A stretch of 64,000 nucleotides of DNA from Parapedobacter sp037190485 (GTDB taxonomy: Bacteria > Bacteroidota > Bacteroidia > Sphingobacteriales > Sphingobacteriaceae): contig JBBCJB010000016.1 of the NCBI GenBank assembly GCA_037190485.1, positions 62,001-126,000 of the forward strand, given 5' to 3'. Each line of letters opens with the position of its first letter. Position 1 is the stretch's first letter. Made by a program: the position numbers and the translations under genes. The notes under the pieces are model-generated. The model did not search any database. It was not told where the DNA came from and saw only the letters and a program-made list of their open reading frames with translations. Shown here in pieces: positions 1-8,594 of the stretch.

Positions 1-878
1 CGCTGGGTAAGGGTGTGTTACCCAAGGATGTAGCCCTATTCATCATCTCCAAATTAACAACCTCCGGCGCGACGGGATACTTCGTGGAGTATGCGGGTTC
101 GGTGTTTGAGCAAATGAGCATGGAAGGCCGAATGACGGTGTGCAACCTGAGTATCGAGATGGGTGCTCGTGGCGGGATGATTGCACCCGATCAAACCACG
201 TTTGACTACATCGAAGGACGTGAATTCAGCCCAAAGGGCGCCGATTGGGATAAGGCCATGGCGTACTGGAAAACGCTCAAAACCGACGATGACGCGGTGT
301 TCGACAAAGAATATACCTACAGCGCTTCGGAAATCGAACCCATGATCACCTATGGTACCAACCCAGGCATGGGTATAGGCATCTCGCAGGATATCCCCGA
401 CGCCGAACAGGTGGAGGGAGGAAAGGCTACCTATGAGAAATCATTGGGATACATGGGCTTCCACGAAGGCGAGGCCATGGTGGGCAAGAAAGTGGACTAC
501 GTATTCTTGGGTAGCTGTACCAACGGCCGCATCGAAGATTTCCGGGCATTTGCATCGTTGGTGAAAGGCAAGAAGAAAGCGGACGACGTGACGGTATGGC
601 TGGTTCCAGGATCGCACGTGGTCGAAGATCAGATCAAGCAGGAAGGCATTCTGGATATCCTGACCGATGCCGGTTTTACCTTGCGCCAGCCGGGTTGCTC
701 GGCGTGTTTGGCCATGAATGACGACAAGATTCCTGCAGGAAAATATGCCGTGAGCACATCCAATCGTAATTTCGAAGGCCGGCAAGGACCGGGTGCGCGT
801 ACGCTGCTCGCCAGCCCATTAGTCGCCGCCGCTGCCGCGGTGACCGGCAAAGTAACCGATCCAAGGACGCTAATTTAA
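1..878 (+). CDS. leuC: 3-isopropylmalate dehydratase large subunit, C-terminal part (5' end outside window)
   Basis: LeuC forms the isopropylmalate isomerase with LeuD and interconverts 2- and 3-isopropylmalate in leucine synthesis using a 4Fe-4S cluster. The reading frame is already open at the left edge, so about 180 residues of the usual roughly 465 are missing. Visible cluster-binding motifs are GSCTNGR (about nt 510-530) and the CxxC of PGCSACLAMN (about nt 690-715). The C-terminal half is typical of bacterial LeuC and ends in a normal stop. It is the first visible gene of a co-directional leu operon, 7 bp upstream of leuD. Confidence 0.95.
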   Translation, partial: LGKGVLPKDVALFIISKLTTSGATGYFVEYAGSVFEQMSMEGRMTVCNLSIEMGARGGMIAPDQTTFDYIEGREFSPKGADWDKAMAYWKTLKTDDDAVFDKEYTYSASEIEPMITYGTNPGMGIGISQDIPDAEQVEGGKATYEKSLGYMGFHEGEAMVGKKVDYVFLGSCTNGRIEDFRAFASLVKGKKKADDVTVWLVPGSHVVEDQIKQEGILDILTDAGFTLRQPGCSACLAMNDDKIPAGKYAVSTSNRNFEGRQGPGARTLLASPLVAAAAAVTGKVTDPRTLI

Positions 879-885
879 CACAAGA

Positions 886-1482
886 ATGGCATACGATAGT
901 TTCAATATACTGAAAAGCACGGCGGTTCCGCTTCCCATCGAGAACGTGGACACCGATCAGATCATACCCGCACGCTTCCTCAAAGCAACGGAACGCAAGG
1001 GGTTCGGCGACAACCTGTTCCGCGACTGGCGATATAACGCCGACGACACGCCGAAAGTCGATTTCGTGCTCAATGACCCAACATTCAGTGGAAAGATACT
1101 GGTGGGCGGCAAGAACTTCGGGTCGGGCTCTTCGCGCGAACACGCGGCATGGGCCATCTATGACTATGGGTTCCGTTGCGTGATTTCCAGTTTCTTTGCC
1201 GATATCTTCCGGAATAACTGCTTGAACATCGGCGTGTTGCCGGTTCAGGTGAGTGCGGAGTTCCTCGAACGTGTTTTCGCTGCGGTCTACGCCAATCCAG
1301 CAACCGAACTGGAAGTCAATTTGCCCGAACAGACGGTAACGTTATTGCCTACTGGTGAGCAGGAATCATTTGCGATCAACAGCTATAAGAAGAGCAACAT
1401 GATGAACGGCTTTGACGATATCGATTATTTGCTCAACATCAAATCCGATATCCAGGAGTTCGCGAAGGCACTTCCGTTATAG
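886..1482 (+). CDS. leuD: 3-isopropylmalate dehydratase small subunit
   Basis: This 198-residue protein is the swivelling small subunit of isopropylmalate isomerase and partners LeuC in the cytoplasm. Diagnostic segments are NVDTDQIIPARFLK near residue 20 and NFGSGSSREHAAWA near residue 75, the substrate-recognition loop of the family. Length matches the usual 195-205 residues. The ATG lies 7 bp after the leuC stop, and its stop is 2 bp before the next start, so the genes are probably co-translated. Confidence 0.96.
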   Translation: MAYDSFNILKSTAVPLPIENVDTDQIIPARFLKATERKGFGDNLFRDWRYNADDTPKVDFVLNDPTFSGKILVGGKNFGSGSSREHAAWAIYDYGFRCVISSFFADIFRNNCLNIGVLPVQVSAEFLERVFAAVYANPATELEVNLPEQTVTLLPTGEQESFAINSYKKSNMMNGFDDIDYLLNIKSDIQEFAKALPL

Positions 1483-1484
1483 CC

Positions 1485-3041
1485 ATGGAACGAAGGACGA
1501 TCGAAATCATGGATACGACACTGCGCGACGGGGAACAAACCTCTGGCGTGTCGTTTTCGGTTTCCGAGAAATTGACCATCGCCCAGCTCCTATTGGAGGA
1601 ACTTCGGGTGGATCGGGTGGAAGTAGCGTCCGCGCGCGTATCGCAAGGCGAGTTCGAAGCGGTGAAGGCGATAGCCGATTGGGCATCCCAACAGGGCTGC
1701 CTCAATCGGGTCGAGGTGCTTTCCTTTGTGGACAATGGCGTTTCCATCGGTTGGATGGAGAAAGCCGGCGTACGGGTACAGAACCTATTGACCAAAGGTT
1801 CGTTGAACCACCTTACCCACCAGTTGCGGAAGAAACCGGAACAGCATTTCGACGAAATCGCTGAAGTGATCCATGCGGCGGGGCGATGTGGCATGGAAAC
1901 CAACGTATACCTCGAGGATTGGAGCAATGGGATGCGCCATTCGCCAGATTATGTGTTCCAGTACCTCGATTTCCTGGTCTTGCAACCCATCAGGCGCGTC
2001 ATGTTGCCCGATACGTTGGGTGTGCTTACGCCCGCCGAGACACGACAGTTCATTTCGGTGATAAAAAAGCGGTATCCCGGCGTGCATTTCGATTTCCACG
2101 CGCACAACGATTACGACCTGGGCACAGCCAATGTGCTGGAAGCGGTTCGCGCGGGTATAGATGGGCTCCATCTTACCGTAAACGGCATGGGTGAACGTGC
2201 AGGTAATGCGCCGTTGGCGAGTGCCGTGGCCGTTATCAATGATTTCCTGCCCGAAGCGACCACCGGCGTAAACGAGTCGGCTATCTACACCGTCAGTAAA
2301 TTGGTCGAAAATTTCTCTGGCGTGCGTATCCCGGCCAACAAACCCATCGTAGGGGATAATGTCTTCACGCAAACGGCTGGGATCCATGCCGACGGGGACA
2401 ACAAAAATAACCTGTATTTCAATGACCTATTGCCCGAACGGTTCGGGCGTAAGCGAAAGTACGCGCTGGGCAAGACCTCGGGCAAAGCGAATATCGAAAA
2501 AAACCTCCAAGAGCTGGGTTTAAGGCTAAATGACGATGATCTGCGAAAAGTGACCCAGCGGGTTATCGAGTTAGGCGATAAAAAGGAGACGGTAACGACC
2601 GACGACCTACCGTACATCATTTCGGACGTGTTGGCTTCCAAGGCGCACGAAGAGAAAATCGTCATCGAATCGTACGTGCTCACCCATGCCAAGGGCTTGC
2701 GCCCTTCTGCAACGATTGCCGTAAGGGTAGCCGGGAAGTTGTTCGAAGAACACGCGCAGGGCGATGGGCAGTTTGATGCATTCATGAATGCGCTGACCAT
2801 GGCGTATGCCAAAAACAATGTCAAGTTGCCCGAACTCATCGATTACAACGTCCGCATCGCGCCCGGAAGCAGCTCGGATGCGCTCTGCGAAACGACCATT
2901 ACCTGGGAGACGGCCGAGCGTACGTTCTTTACCCGCGGGCTTGACTCGGACCAAACGGTATCGGCGATCAAGGCCACGCAGAAAATGCTGAACATCATTG
3001 TCAAGACGGAGGAGACAGCAGCGATGAGACTTGAGCTATGA
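1485..3041 (+). CDS. 2-isopropylmalate synthase / (R)-citramalate synthase family protein with LeuA regulatory domain
   Basis: This 518-residue enzyme belongs to the HMG-CoA-lyase-like TIM-barrel synthases, which condense acetyl-CoA with a 2-oxoacid. The N-terminal motif MDTTLRDGEQT carries the metal-binding Asp and catalytic Arg. HFHAHNDYDLGTAN supplies the paired metal-binding His, and NGMGERAGNAPL is the second family signature. Residues from about 390 resemble the LeuA allosteric dimerisation domain, the site of end-product feedback. Position inside the leu operon favours 2-isopropylmalate synthase. Bacteroidota also keep a citramalate-synthase-like paralogue in this context, and sequence alone does not decide between them, so no symbol is given. 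Confidence 0.85.
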   Translation: MERRTIEIMDTTLRDGEQTSGVSFSVSEKLTIAQLLLEELRVDRVEVASARVSQGEFEAVKAIADWASQQGCLNRVEVLSFVDNGVSIGWMEKAGVRVQNLLTKGSLNHLTHQLRKKPEQHFDEIAEVIHAAGRCGMETNVYLEDWSNGMRHSPDYVFQYLDFLVLQPIRRVMLPDTLGVLTPAETRQFISVIKKRYPGVHFDFHAHNDYDLGTANVLEAVRAGIDGLHLTVNGMGERAGNAPLASAVAVINDFLPEATTGVNESAIYTVSKLVENFSGVRIPANKPIVGDNVFTQTAGIHADGDNKNNLYFNDLLPERFGRKRKYALGKTSGKANIEKNLQELGLRLNDDDLRKVTQRVIELGDKKETVTTDDLPYIISDVLASKAHEEKIVIESYVLTHAKGLRPSATIAVRVAGKLFEEHAQGDGQFDAFMNALTMAYAKNNVKLPELIDYNVRIAPGSSSDALCETTITWETAERTFFTRGLDSDQTVSAIKATQKMLNIIVKTEETAAMRLEL

Positions 3042-3047
3042 CGTAGG

Positions 3048-3082
3048 AGACAGGGCTTCGGACTCCGGTCTTTAGATTTTTT
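3048..3082 (+). terminator. Possible hairpin with T-rich tail between the synthase gene and leuB
   Basis: An imperfect stem-loop (AGAC/GTCT, then GG/CC, around TTCG) at 3048-3071 is followed by a long T-rich run. It could be a partial terminator that lowers leuB-ilvA expression or a processing site. The stem has mismatches, so the call is weak. Confidence 0.3.
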
Positions 3083-3102
3083 TAACTTTTTGACTTTAAA
3101 AT

Positions 3103-4194
3103 ATGGAATTGAATATTGCGCTTTTGCCGGGCGATGGAATCGGGCCCGAGGTGGTCGGACAGGCAGTAAAGGTCGTGGATGCCGTGGCCCAGAAATTTGG
3201 ACACCAAGTGAATTGGACATTCGGCTTGACAGGGGCGGCAGCCATTGATGCCGTTGGAGACCCTTATCCTGACGAGACGCACGAAATTTGCATGGCGGCT
3301 GATGCCGTGTTGTTCGGTGCCATCGGACACCCACGTTTTGACAACGATCCCAAAGCGCCGGTGCGGCCGGAGCAAGGGTTGCTGAAAATGAGAAAGAAAT
3401 TGGGACTTTACGCAAATGTCAGGCCCACGTTTACGTTCCCTTCCCTAATCGACAACTCACCCTTGAAAAGGGAGCGCATCGAGGGAACCGATTTGATTAT
3501 CCTGCGCGAGCTTACCGGAGGGATTTATTTCGGCGAGCGCGGTCGTAAAGACAATGGCGATACCGCATTCGACACCTGTACCTATACGCGCGAAGAAGTA
3601 CAGCGCCTGGCCCGCCTTGGTTTCGAAATGGCGATGGGGCGCCGTAAGAAATTGTGCTGCGTGGATAAGGCCAATGTATTGGAAAGTTCACGGCTTTGGC
3701 GCGAGACCGTACAAGACATGGAAAAGGACTTCCCGGAAGTGGAGGTAAGCTATGAGTTTGTCGATGCCGTCGCGATGCGTTTGGTACAATGGCCGTCGGC
3801 TTACGATGTGCTCATTACCGAAAACCTGTTCGGTGATATCTTGACCGACGAGGCCTCCGTGATTTCGGGTTCCATGGGGTTGATGCCATCTTCGTCCATC
3901 GGTGTGCATACATCGTTGTTTGAGCCTATCCATGGTTCTTATCCACAAGCCGCGGGCAAGGATATTGCAAACCCACTGGCCACCGTGCTTTCCGCGGCCA
4001 TGCTATTCGAGGACGGTTTCGGCTTGAAGGAAGAAGCGGCGCTCATCCGCGCTGTCGTCAATCAATCGTTGGCTGAGGGAATCGTGACCGAGGATTTGGC
4101 CGGAAACAACAAGGCCTACAAAACCAGTGAGGTTGGGGATTGGTTGGCCGCCCGGGTCGGTGCGCGGGAAGAAGCGGCAACATCGGCTTCATGA
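3103..4194 (+). CDS. leuB: 3-isopropylmalate dehydrogenase
   Basis: This 363-residue cytoplasmic enzyme oxidatively decarboxylates 3-isopropylmalate with NAD+, the third leucine-specific step. The N-terminus has LLPGDGIGPEVV, and the isocitrate/isopropylmalate dehydrogenase signature NLFGDILTDEASVISGSMG lies near residue 245. The cofactor loop GSYPQAAGKDIANP follows. Length is normal. It starts 61 bp after the synthase gene and overlaps ilvA by 4 bp (ATGA), so leuB and ilvA are probably translationally coupled. Confidence 0.96.
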   Translation: MELNIALLPGDGIGPEVVGQAVKVVDAVAQKFGHQVNWTFGLTGAAAIDAVGDPYPDETHEICMAADAVLFGAIGHPRFDNDPKAPVRPEQGLLKMRKKLGLYANVRPTFTFPSLIDNSPLKRERIEGTDLIILRELTGGIYFGERGRKDNGDTAFDTCTYTREEVQRLARLGFEMAMGRRKKLCCVDKANVLESSRLWRETVQDMEKDFPEVEVSYEFVDAVAMRLVQWPSAYDVLITENLFGDILTDEASVISGSMGLMPSSSIGVHTSLFEPIHGSYPQAAGKDIANPLATVLSAAMLFEDGFGLKEEAALIRAVVNQSLAEGIVTEDLAGNNKAYKTSEVGDWLAARVGAREEAATSAS

Positions 4195-5423
4195 TCGAAG
4201 CGGTCGAATCGGCAGCAAAGCGATTGGAAGGGGTGGTCACGCACACCCCTTTGCAATTCAATCGACGGCTTTCGGAACGTTACGGTGCGTCCATCTACCT
4301 GAAACGGGAAGATCTGCAGGTAGTCCGATCCTATAAACTGCGGGGCGCATTCAACAAAATCAGTAAATTGACGGCAGAAGAGCGTGGTCGTGGGGTGGTG
4401 TGTGCGAGTGCCGGCAACCATGCGCAAGGTGTTGCATTTTCATGCAAGCAACTGGGCATTAACGGCGTGATTTTCATGCCGGAACCCACCCCGCGGCAGA
4501 AAATCAGTCAAACGGAGATGTTCGGCGAGGGTTGCGTGGACATCGTGCTTACCGGCGATACATTTGACGATTGCCAGCAAGCGGCATTGGCCTATGCGGC
4601 CGAACAGGGATTATGTTTCATCCACCCATTCGATGACCTTGACATCATCGAGGGGCAAGGTACGGTCGGCTTGGAGGTGTTGCAGGATTTACCCGATGCG
4701 GATATCGTCATCATGCCGATAGGCGGCGGTGGATTGGCGGCGGGCGCGGGAGGCTACCTCAAGGGAATCAACCCCAATATCAAACTGTTCGGTGTCGAGC
4801 CCGAGGGTGCGCCTTCGATGAAAGCGGCCTTGGAACACGGGGGAGCGGTAACGCTGGGCGAAATCAATCGGTTCGTGGATGGGGCCGCCGTGAAACGTGT
4901 CGGCGAATTGACCTATCGGCATTGTAGGGTGTTGCTTAACGGCGTACGCCTGGTCCCGGAGGGGAAGGTTTGCTCCACGATCCTTGAACTTTACAATAAG
5001 GATGCCATCGTGGCGGAGCCAGCGGGGGCATTGGCTATTGCGGCGCTCGATTTCTACGCCGACGAAATCAAAGGCAAAAACGTGGTATGTATCCTAAGCG
5101 GCGGTAACAACGACATCGATCGGATGGGCGAGATCAAGGAACTTTCGCTCCTGTATGAGGGATTGAAACATTATTTCATCGTCAGGTTTCCGCAACGCCC
5201 CGGTGCGCTCAAATTGTTCGTTAACGAGGTGCTTGGACCGCATGACGACATTACCCGGTTTGAATTCATCAAAAAGACACAGCGTGAACGCGGACCGGCT
5301 TTGGTGGGTGTCGAATTGCGGCAAGCTGCCGACTATGCTGCCTTGGTGGCGCGCATGCGCGAACACCGCTTTGACTTCAAGGAAGTGAATCGCGACCAAA
5401 CCTTATTTGAATACTTGATCTGA
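4191..5423 (+). CDS. ilvA: Threonine dehydratase (threonine deaminase), short biosynthetic form
   Basis: The enzyme converts threonine to 2-oxobutyrate, the entry to isoleucine, using pyridoxal phosphate. The PLP lysine is K49 in SYKLRGAF, and the phosphate-binding glycine loop is PIGGGGLAAG. After the catalytic domain there is one short ACT-like region (about residues 320-410), giving 410 residues rather than the roughly 510 of the two-ACT E. coli enzyme. The frame is open upstream to 4140, but the ATG at 4191 overlaps the leuB stop as ATGA and gives the normal N-terminus, so I chose it. It is the last gene of the branched-chain operon. Confidence 0.93.
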   Translation: MIEAVESAAKRLEGVVTHTPLQFNRRLSERYGASIYLKREDLQVVRSYKLRGAFNKISKLTAEERGRGVVCASAGNHAQGVAFSCKQLGINGVIFMPEPTPRQKISQTEMFGEGCVDIVLTGDTFDDCQQAALAYAAEQGLCFIHPFDDLDIIEGQGTVGLEVLQDLPDADIVIMPIGGGGLAAGAGGYLKGINPNIKLFGVEPEGAPSMKAALEHGGAVTLGEINRFVDGAAVKRVGELTYRHCRVLLNGVRLVPEGKVCSTILELYNKDAIVAEPAGALAIAALDFYADEIKGKNVVCILSGGNNDIDRMGEIKELSLLYEGLKHYFIVRFPQRPGALKLFVNEVLGPHDDITRFEFIKKTQRERGPALVGVELRQAADYAALVARMREHRFDFKEVNRDQTLFEYLI

Positions 5424-5489
5424 ACTACACCAACAGGCAAAAAGGTATAGTTGCAATAAGCATACCTGAAGTGTACATAAGTTATCCAC

Positions 5490-5518
5490 AACGAGCGATT
5501 TTGTTGGCTCGTTTTTTG
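5490..5518 (+). terminator. Intrinsic terminator after ilvA
   Basis: Arms AACGAGC (5490-5496) and GCTCGTT (5507-5513) flank a 10-nt loop, and the right arm runs into TTTTTG. It lies 66 bp after the ilvA stop in the right orientation to end the leu-ilvA transcript. Confidence 0.65.
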
Positions 5519-5565
5519 TTTAAACTTTTGATATGTTGGTGGTTATTGGTGGTGTAATGATGCCC

Positions 5566-5606
5566 TGTTATCAACAATGTGAATAAATCCACATCTGTTG
5601 ATAACA
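5566..5606. promoter_or_regulatory. Long inverted repeat with two opposed DnaA-like 9-mers upstream of the nrd operon
   Basis: TGTTATCAACA (5566-5576) is perfectly repeated in inverse as TGTTGATAACA (5596-5606). Inside it ATGTG (5577-5581) pairs with CACAT (5590-5594), leaving one bulged C and an 8-nt loop. Each outer arm contains TTATCAACA, one base from the DnaA consensus. It could be an operator, a DnaA-binding site or an mRNA hairpin. Confidence 0.5.
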
Positions 5607-5743
5607 AAACTCCCCGTCCTGAAATTAAATAGCTGATATTTGTTCTAGGCTGTGATTCGCCACCATCGAGACAATGATGATCGGAGTCTACCCTGAAAAG
5701 TATCCGTAACTCGATGGATGTTGGACTTTTAAATTTTATTGCT

Positions 5744-5980
5744 ATGACACGGATTATAAAATTCGAAAAAAATGATTGTGCACCTTGCAACCAAGTGTCG
5801 GAATTCCTCGACCGCAAAGGCATCAACTATGAAAAAGTAAATCCGTTTGATAAACCGGAATTGGCTATCCAATATAAGGTACGTACCGTACCCACGGTGA
5901 TTGTCTTGAACCAGGACCAAGAGACACAACGCATCATCGGGTTCAAGCCCGAAGAACTGTCTGCGTTGGTGGTGCAGTAA
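5744..5980 (+). CDS. NrdH-like glutaredoxin/thioredoxin
   Basis: This small redoxin of 78 residues has a CAPC active site at residues 13-16 of the chosen start and the cis-proline motif TVPTVIV. It should reduce a disulfide in the cytoplasm, most likely the C-terminal cysteine pair of NrdE encoded two genes downstream. The frame is open from 5714, but the ATG at 5744 gives the normal beta-strand start MTRIIKFEK. The arrangement redoxin-nrdI-nrdE-nrdF is the standard class Ib order. Assignment as NrdH rests on size, motif and context, since the canonical NrdH CMQC/CVQC site is not present. Confidence 0.75.
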   Translation: MTRIIKFEKNDCAPCNQVSEFLDRKGINYEKVNPFDKPELAIQYKVRTVPTVIVLNQDQETQRIIGFKPEELSALVVQ

Positions 5981-6032
5981 ATTTGAAGTTTGAAGTCCGA
6001 AGTCGGCGTTCGGAAAAGTAATGGAATCATAA

Positions 6033-6057
6033 AAACCCCCTCGAAATGTGGGGGTTT
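6033..6057 (+). terminator. Perfect 8-bp hairpin between the redoxin gene and nrdI
   Basis: AAACCCCC (6033-6040) pairs with GGGGGTTT (6050-6057) around a 9-nt loop. The T-tract is only three bases, so it may be a leaky terminator or a processing signal that uncouples the redoxin from nrdIEF. Confidence 0.45.
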
Positions 6058-6079
6058 AGCATCTAACAAGGTTTGGGGA

Positions 6080-6493
6080 ATGGAATGGATATATTACGAT
6101 AGCAAAACAGGCAATGTCGATCGGTTCATGCAGAAGGTGGCCGATCGGACTGGCTGGGCTATCCAGAAAATCGAGCCGGCGTTGGCCGTAGCTCACCAAG
6201 GCCATCTCGTGACATTCACGACCCGATTCGGGGAAGTACCGGATACGACCAGCAGTTTCCTCCGACAGGCGAGTTCTTACGTGCTTTCGGTATCGTCAAG
6301 TGGAAACCGCAACTGGGGGAGGAATTTCGCCTTGGCTGGCGACAAGATAGCAGCCGAATACGGCATACCGCTGGCACTCAAATTCGAGTTGTCGGGAACG
6401 GACGAAGATGTCAATGAATTTATAGCGATTATTAAAGCAAGGAAATACGATGGTAACAAACGAGGTAGCAAAGAGCTGGATTTTGCTCAATAA
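6080..6493 (+). CDS. nrdI: Ribonucleotide reductase flavoprotein NrdI
   Basis: NrdI is a small flavodoxin-like protein that supplies superoxide for assembly of the manganese-tyrosyl radical cofactor of NrdF. The 137-residue product carries the family features: an N-terminal YYDSKTGNVDRF phosphate-binding segment, the SSSGNRNWGRNFALAGD loop, and the closing FELSGTDEDVNEF. The frame is open from 5990, but the ATG at 6080 yields the normal N-terminus. The 3' end overlaps nrdE by 44 bp. Confidence 0.93.
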   Translation: MEWIYYDSKTGNVDRFMQKVADRTGWAIQKIEPALAVAHQGHLVTFTTRFGEVPDTTSSFLRQASSYVLSVSSSGNRNWGRNFALAGDKIAAEYGIPLALKFELSGTDEDVNEFIAIIKARKYDGNKRGSKELDFAQ

Positions 6494-8555
6494 CGAAATC
6501 ATGGTCAAACATGATGACGAGTTCAGCCTGCATAAGGACAAGGAAGCGGTACGCGCTTATTTTTTGGAGTATGTCAATAAAAATACGGTTTTCTTCTATA
6601 CGCTGAAGGAGAAAATCGACTACCTCATCGAGCATAATTACTACATCAATTTCTACGAATGGTTTACATTCGAGGAGATGGAAAAAGTGTATCAATTCAT
6701 CGCTTCCAAGAAGTTCCGTTTCCCCTCGTTCATGAGTGCCTTCAAGTTTTTCCAGAGCTATGCACTGCGCGACGATTCGGGCGAGAAGTTCCTGGAGCGC
6801 TATGAAGACCGCGTCGCTGCGGTTTCGCTATTCTTGGCTAGGCATGGGGGGATAGATCATGCGTTGCAATATGCCGAATTATTGATCAATCAGGAATATC
6901 AGCCCGCAACACCGACATTCCTCAACGCCGGCAAGAAGCGTTCAGGCGAATTGGTATCTTGTTTCCTCGATGAAATCGGCGATAACCTCAATGGGATTGG
7001 CTACGCGGTGGATTCAGCCATGAAACTGTCATCCATCGGTGGTGGGGTGTCGTTCAATATCTCGAAGATCCGTGGTCGCGGGGAAGCGATCAAGGGGGTA
7101 GAAGGACGTGCGGGCGGGGTATTGCCCATCATGAAAATCCTGGAAGACACCTTCTCCTATGCCAACCAGCTCGGGCAGCGCCCCGGAGCCGGCGCGGTTT
7201 ACCTCAATGTTTTCCATTCGGACATCGAGGAGTTCCTGGATTGCAAGAAAATCAATGTGGATGAGAAAGTGCGCATCAAGTCACTTTCCATCGGCGTGAT
7301 CGTCCCCGATAAATTCATGGAACTGGCCGCCAAGGATGAGCCCTGCTACTTGATCCATGCGCATACCGTCATGCAGGAGTATGGCAAGTACTTGGATGAG
7401 CTGGATATGGACGCCATGTACGACGAACTGGTAACCAATCCGAAAATCAAAAAGCGAAAGGTCAATGCCCGTCACCTCTTGGTGAAGATTGCCCAGACCC
7501 AGAAGGAAAGTGGGTATCCATACATCTTCTTCAAGGAAAATGCAAACCGCCAACATGCGCTCAATGGCATCGGTAAGGTTAAATTCTCGAACCTGTGTAC
7601 CGAAATCATGCAGGTATCCGATGTGTCCGACATCAATATCTATGGCCAGGAAGATACCATCCGTTACGGCATTTCCTGTAATCTCGGGTCGCTGAATATC
7701 GCGACGGTCATGGATAACAAGCGTGTGGAACAAGCCGTAAAGACAGCGATGCGCGCGCTGACCATGGTCTCTGACGTAACGGATATCGCCATGGTGCCGT
7801 CTATCCAGAAGGCCAACCGCGAGTTGCACAGTGTGGGGTTGGGCACCATGAACCTACATGGATACCTGGCCAAGAATTTCATCATGTACGAGAGCGAGGA
7901 AGCCTTGGATTTTGCCAATGTATTCTTCATGATGGTCAATTTCTACTCGTTGCAAGCCTCGATGGAAATCGCCCGTGAACGGAAAGAGACGTTCGTGGGT
8001 TTTGAAAAAACGGCTTATGCCGATGGATCCTATTTCAATAAGTATACCGGACGCGACCACTTCCCGACAACCATCAAGGTAAGCGAATTGTTCGCAGGCA
8101 TCGCGATTCCAACGAAGGAGGATTGGAACGTGCTGAAACAGCAGGTGCAGGAGCATGGTATCTACCACGCCTACCGGATAGCGGTTGCGCCCAACCAATC
8201 GACATCGTACATCATGAACGCGACGGCATCCGTGATGCCGATCGTGGATACCATCGAGGTACGCGAATATGGCGACAGCACCACGTATTACCCCATGCCC
8301 TACCTCACCAACGAGAATTACTTTTATTACAAGTCTGCATACGATATGGACCAGATGAAGGTGTTGCGGCTGGTCTCCGTCATCCAGCGGCACGTAGATC
8401 AGGGGATATCCACCATTTTGCACACCAATTCAAAAGACAATACACGGGATTTGGCGCGTTACTACATCTATGCGCATAAGATGGGATTGAAATCACTGTA
8501 TTACACGCGCACACGCAAATCGACCATTGACGAGTGCGTCTCGTGCTCGGCGTAG
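6450..8555 (+). CDS. nrdE: Class Ib ribonucleoside-diphosphate reductase alpha subunit
   Basis: NrdE reduces ribonucleoside diphosphates to the deoxy forms. The 701 residues match the usual 700-720. The catalytic cysteines sit in GELVSCF, SNLCTEI (radical Cys with its Asn and Glu neighbours) and ISCNLGSLN. The C-terminus ends CVSCSA, the flexible cysteine pair re-reduced by a redoxin. No ATP-cone domain precedes the catalytic core, as expected for class Ib. The start at 6450 lies inside nrdI and matches the family N-terminus (LLNNEIMV near residue 12), with AAGGA just upstream. Confidence 0.97.
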   Translation: MVTNEVAKSWILLNNEIMVKHDDEFSLHKDKEAVRAYFLEYVNKNTVFFYTLKEKIDYLIEHNYYINFYEWFTFEEMEKVYQFIASKKFRFPSFMSAFKFFQSYALRDDSGEKFLERYEDRVAAVSLFLARHGGIDHALQYAELLINQEYQPATPTFLNAGKKRSGELVSCFLDEIGDNLNGIGYAVDSAMKLSSIGGGVSFNISKIRGRGEAIKGVEGRAGGVLPIMKILEDTFSYANQLGQRPGAGAVYLNVFHSDIEEFLDCKKINVDEKVRIKSLSIGVIVPDKFMELAAKDEPCYLIHAHTVMQEYGKYLDELDMDAMYDELVTNPKIKKRKVNARHLLVKIAQTQKESGYPYIFFKENANRQHALNGIGKVKFSNLCTEIMQVSDVSDINIYGQEDTIRYGISCNLGSLNIATVMDNKRVEQAVKTAMRALTMVSDVTDIAMVPSIQKANRELHSVGLGTMNLHGYLAKNFIMYESEEALDFANVFFMMVNFYSLQASMEIARERKETFVGFEKTAYADGSYFNKYTGRDHFPTTIKVSELFAGIAIPTKEDWNVLKQQVQEHGIYHAYRIAVAPNQSTSYIMNATASVMPIVDTIEVREYGDSTTYYPMPYLTNENYFYYKSAYDMDQMKVLRLVSVIQRHVDQGISTILHTNSKDNTRDLARYYIYAHKMGLKSLYYTRTRKSTIDECVSCSA

Positions 8556-8594
8556 TTTTAGATACGAGATACGTTGTACTAAGTACTGAAAGAA

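Larger units (their letters stand above)
5424..5743. other. 320-bp gene-free region between ilvA and the nrd operon with DnaA-box-like sites
   Basis: No credible gene lies here. The region holds a terminator for the leu-ilvA operon and a consensus DnaA box TTATCCACA at 5482-5490. Two further DnaA-like 9-mers, TTATCAACA at 5568-5576 and its inverse at 5596-5604, form the arms of a hairpin. The promoter of the nrd operon is presumably here too, but no clear TAnnTTTG element was found. Confidence 0.6.

Noticed and set aside
5424..5743. Calling this region the chromosomal origin outright
   Set aside because: Only three DnaA-like sites are present and neither dnaA nor a skew shift can be seen in the window.
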